Part shown: one piece after another, positions 62,581 through 64,000 of the stretch
How the letters are laid out: every line of letters begins with the position of its first letter
How positions within the stretch are numbered: position 1 is the first letter of the stretch
NCBI GenBank assembly: GCA_944381155.1
Contig: CALWKA010000001.1
Coordinates: 66,529-130,528 of the forward strand
Direction: 5' to 3'
Origin: an uncultured Clostridia bacterium
GTDB lineage: Bacteria; Bacillota; Clostridia; Christensenellales; UBA1242
Length of the DNA stretch: 64,000 bases
Position numbers and translations under genes: made by a program
Notes under the pieces: generated by a model
What the model was told of the DNA's origin: nothing
Databases searched by the model: none
What the model saw: the letters and a program-made list of their open reading frames with translations, nothing else

Positions 62581-63282
62581 ATGATAGAATTAAGACATAT
62601 TTATTATAAAGTAAAAGATGGTGATGGTGAAAAAACCATTTTGAATGATATAAATTGCACATTTTCAGACGATTGTATCACTGCAATTACAGGGCAGAAT
62701 GGCAGTGGAAAATCTACTTTGACGAAAATTATTGTAGGAATCATCGCTCCTACAAGTGGGAATATTTTTTTCAACGGAAAGGATATTACGCATACCAGCA
62801 TAGACGAACGCGCAAAAATGGGCATCACTTATGCATTTCAGCAACCTATCACTTTTCGTGGCATCACGATAAAAGAATTGATTGACATCGCTTCAAAAGA
62901 GGACAATTCGATACCAAAAGCGTGCGAATATTTGTCCAAAGTGGGAATATGCGCGAAAGATTATATCAATCGCGAATTTGACAAAACGCTTTCTGGCGGG
63001 GAGCAAAAGCGAATCGAATTGGCATTGACACTAGCCAAAAAGGGCGAGTGCGTCATTTTTGACGAGCCTGAAGCGGGGATAGATTTATGGAGTTTTGATA
63101 GATTAAACGATATGTTTGAAAAAAATGTTTGCTACATCGTCGTCAGTCATCAGACGCGCCTTTTAAAACGCGCGGATAAAATTTTAGTTTTGGAAAATGG
63201 CACAGTTTCCGCATATGGAGATTCAAAAGAGATTATCAACAATCTGCAAAGTTATCAGTGCAGGCGAGTTGGGGAGGAATAG
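62581..63282 (+). CDS. sufC: SufC-type Fe-S cluster assembly ATPase
   Basis: 233 residues of an ABC ATPase. Walker A is GQNGSGKST (about 39-47). The SufC-type Q-loop follows (YAFQQPITFRGIT). The signature LSGGEQKRIELAL and Walker B VIFDEPEAGIDLW follow, with His in VVSHQT. SufC energises the SufB scaffold for building Fe-S clusters. Unlike the roughly 250-residue SufC of the sufCDSUB operon, it is directly followed only by one SufB/SufD-like gene. This is the minimal SufBC arrangement of many anaerobes. GTGAGG precedes the ATG; a possible TTGATT-16-TAAAAT promoter lies just upstream. A new transcript is likely because of the terminator at 62492. Confidence 0.88.
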   Translation: MIELRHIYYKVKDGDGEKTILNDINCTFSDDCITAITGQNGSGKSTLTKIIVGIIAPTSGNIFFNGKDITHTSIDERAKMGITYAFQQPITFRGITIKELIDIASKEDNSIPKACEYLSKVGICAKDYINREFDKTLSGGEQKRIELALTLAKKGECVIFDEPEAGIDLWSFDRLNDMFEKNVCYIVVSHQTRLLKRADKILVLENGTVSAYGDSKEIINNLQSYQCRRVGEE

Positions 63283-63283
63283 T

Positions 63284-64000
63284 ATGCATTTGGATAAAAT
63301 TTCTCAAAATTTGTTGGAAAAGATTGCCAACCTTCACGAAATTCTAAATGGGGCAGTTTCGTTTAGGAAAAATGGCAAGGGTGAAATTTTGCGTTCCACA
63401 CAAAATATTGAAATAGTGAAGAAAATTGACGGGTCGGGAATAGATATTTTTGTGCATTCAAGTTGCAAGCGGGAAGCGTGCCATATACCTGTCATTGTGA
63501 GTGAAGAAGGTTTTTATGACGAAGTTTACAACGATTTTTATATTGAAGACGGCGCAGATGTCGTGATAGTTGCGGGGTGTGGGGTGCATTCATCGACTCA
63601 AGCAGGGCACAACGGAATTCACACTTTCCACATTGGCAAAAATGCAAATGTTGAATACTACGAAAATCATCTAGCGATCGGCAAGGGCAAGGGTAAGGAA
63701 CTAAATCCGGTCACTATCATCAAATTGGGCGAAGGTAGCCGTATGATGATGGAAACAAATCAATTGGGCGGAGTGGACTATTCTGTCCGTGATACAAAAG
63801 CATATTTGAAAGATGATAGCACATTGGAGATTAAAGAAAAAATATTGACTCAAAATTTCAATGTGGCAAAGACAAAATTTAAAGTTTATCTTCAGGGTCA
63901 AAATTCTAGATGCAATATCATTTCAAGAAGTGTAGCGCGAGGCGAAAGCGAGCAGGTGTTCAAAAGTGATTTAATTGGGAAAAATGAATGTTTCGGACAT
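63284..64000 (+). CDS. sufB: SufB/SufD-family scaffold, 3' end outside window
   Basis: 239 codons are visible from the ATG at 63284 (GGGGAGGA precedes it, one base after the sufC stop), and the frame is open at the window end. Recognisable family segments are the beta-helix core VVIVAGCGVHSSTQAGHNGI, the following HTFHIGKNANVEYYENH, and the segment IISRSVARGESEQVFKSDL. A normal SufB is about 470 residues; the N-terminal domain here is short (about 100 residues), as in the minimal SufB/SufD of archaea and strict anaerobes. Cys64, Cys70 and Cys108 are candidates for cluster contact. Because the C-terminal half is outside, SufB versus SufD cannot be settled. Confidence 0.8.
   Translation, partial: MHLDKISQNLLEKIANLHEILNGAVSFRKNGKGEILRSTQNIEIVKKIDGSGIDIFVHSSCKREACHIPVIVSEEGFYDEVYNDFYIEDGADVVIVAGCGVHSSTQAGHNGIHTFHIGKNANVEYYENHLAIGKGKGKELNPVTIIKLGEGSRMMMETNQLGGVDYSVRDTKAYLKDDSTLEIKEKILTQNFNVAKTKFKVYLQGQNSRCNIISRSVARGESEQVFKSDLIGKNECFGH

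Overview
The window is a low-GC, Gram-positive chromosomal segment. It carries a gerAA/gerAB/gerAC-type spore germination operon, spoIIE behind a perfect Spo0A box, a T-box leader on pheST, and a Firmicutes-style rpmG-secE-nusG-rplK-rplA block. Together these point to an uncultured member of the Clostridia with an endospore programme, probably an anaerobe (minimal SufC-SufB pair, ferritin-like protein). Species-level placement is not possible from reading alone. Intergenic spacers are extremely A+T rich, and no rRNA, tRNA, insertion sequence, CRISPR array or intact prophage was seen.

Layout. 1-4.1 kb: end of a very large surface protein and an acyl-ACP thioesterase. 4.2-11.7 kb: single genes (a DisA_N-like sensor protein, two unknowns, a P-type cation ATPase, a ferritin-like protein, a PRC-barrel protein). 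11.8-20.1 kb: a 1.5-kiloresidue lipoprotein with a transglutaminase-like domain, followed closely by gerAA-gerAB-gerAC. 20.5-24.6 kb (minus): pheS-pheT under a phenylalanine T-box. 24.7-28.7 kb: spoIIE and tilS. 28.8-35.5 kb: a degenerate diacylglycerol-kinase-like protein, a TasA-like protein with rmuC, a VanW protein whose start codon lies between the arms of a 17-bp inverted repeat, an orphan tail-fibre-like/leucine-rich-repeat gene pair and a membrane protein. 35.6-38.4 kb: ribosomal/transcription block. 38.4-41.4 kb (minus): dut and a DnaD-like plus DnaI-like helicase-loading pair. 41.5-47.9 kb: M1 peptidase lipoprotein, TPR-glycosyltransferase, degenerate macrodomain protein, an unknown, cysS. 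48.4-62.5 kb: a single transcription unit with a 2,982-residue lipoprotein, a SipW-type signal peptidase and four secreted or membrane proteins, at least three of them TasA/camelysin-like. 62.6-64 kb: sufC and the start of sufB.

How the genes work together. The most striking system is the 48.4-62.5 kb module. It resembles the tapA-sipW-tasA matrix-fibre logic of Bacillus, but has a giant repeat lipoprotein in front and several candidate fibre subunits behind the peptidase; an additional TasA-like gene sits at 30 kb. The giant surface proteins at 0, 11.8 and 48.4 kb suggest a heavily decorated cell surface. Several proteins appear to be catalytically degenerate versions of known enzymes: a transglutaminase with Cys changed to Ser, a macrodomain lacking two of three zinc ligands, and a lipid kinase without its GGDGT loop. 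Several genes have no Shine-Dalgarno sequence and a -10 box only 6-7 nt before the start codon, which suggests leaderless mRNAs. All functional statements rest on motif recognition by eye; no database search was run.
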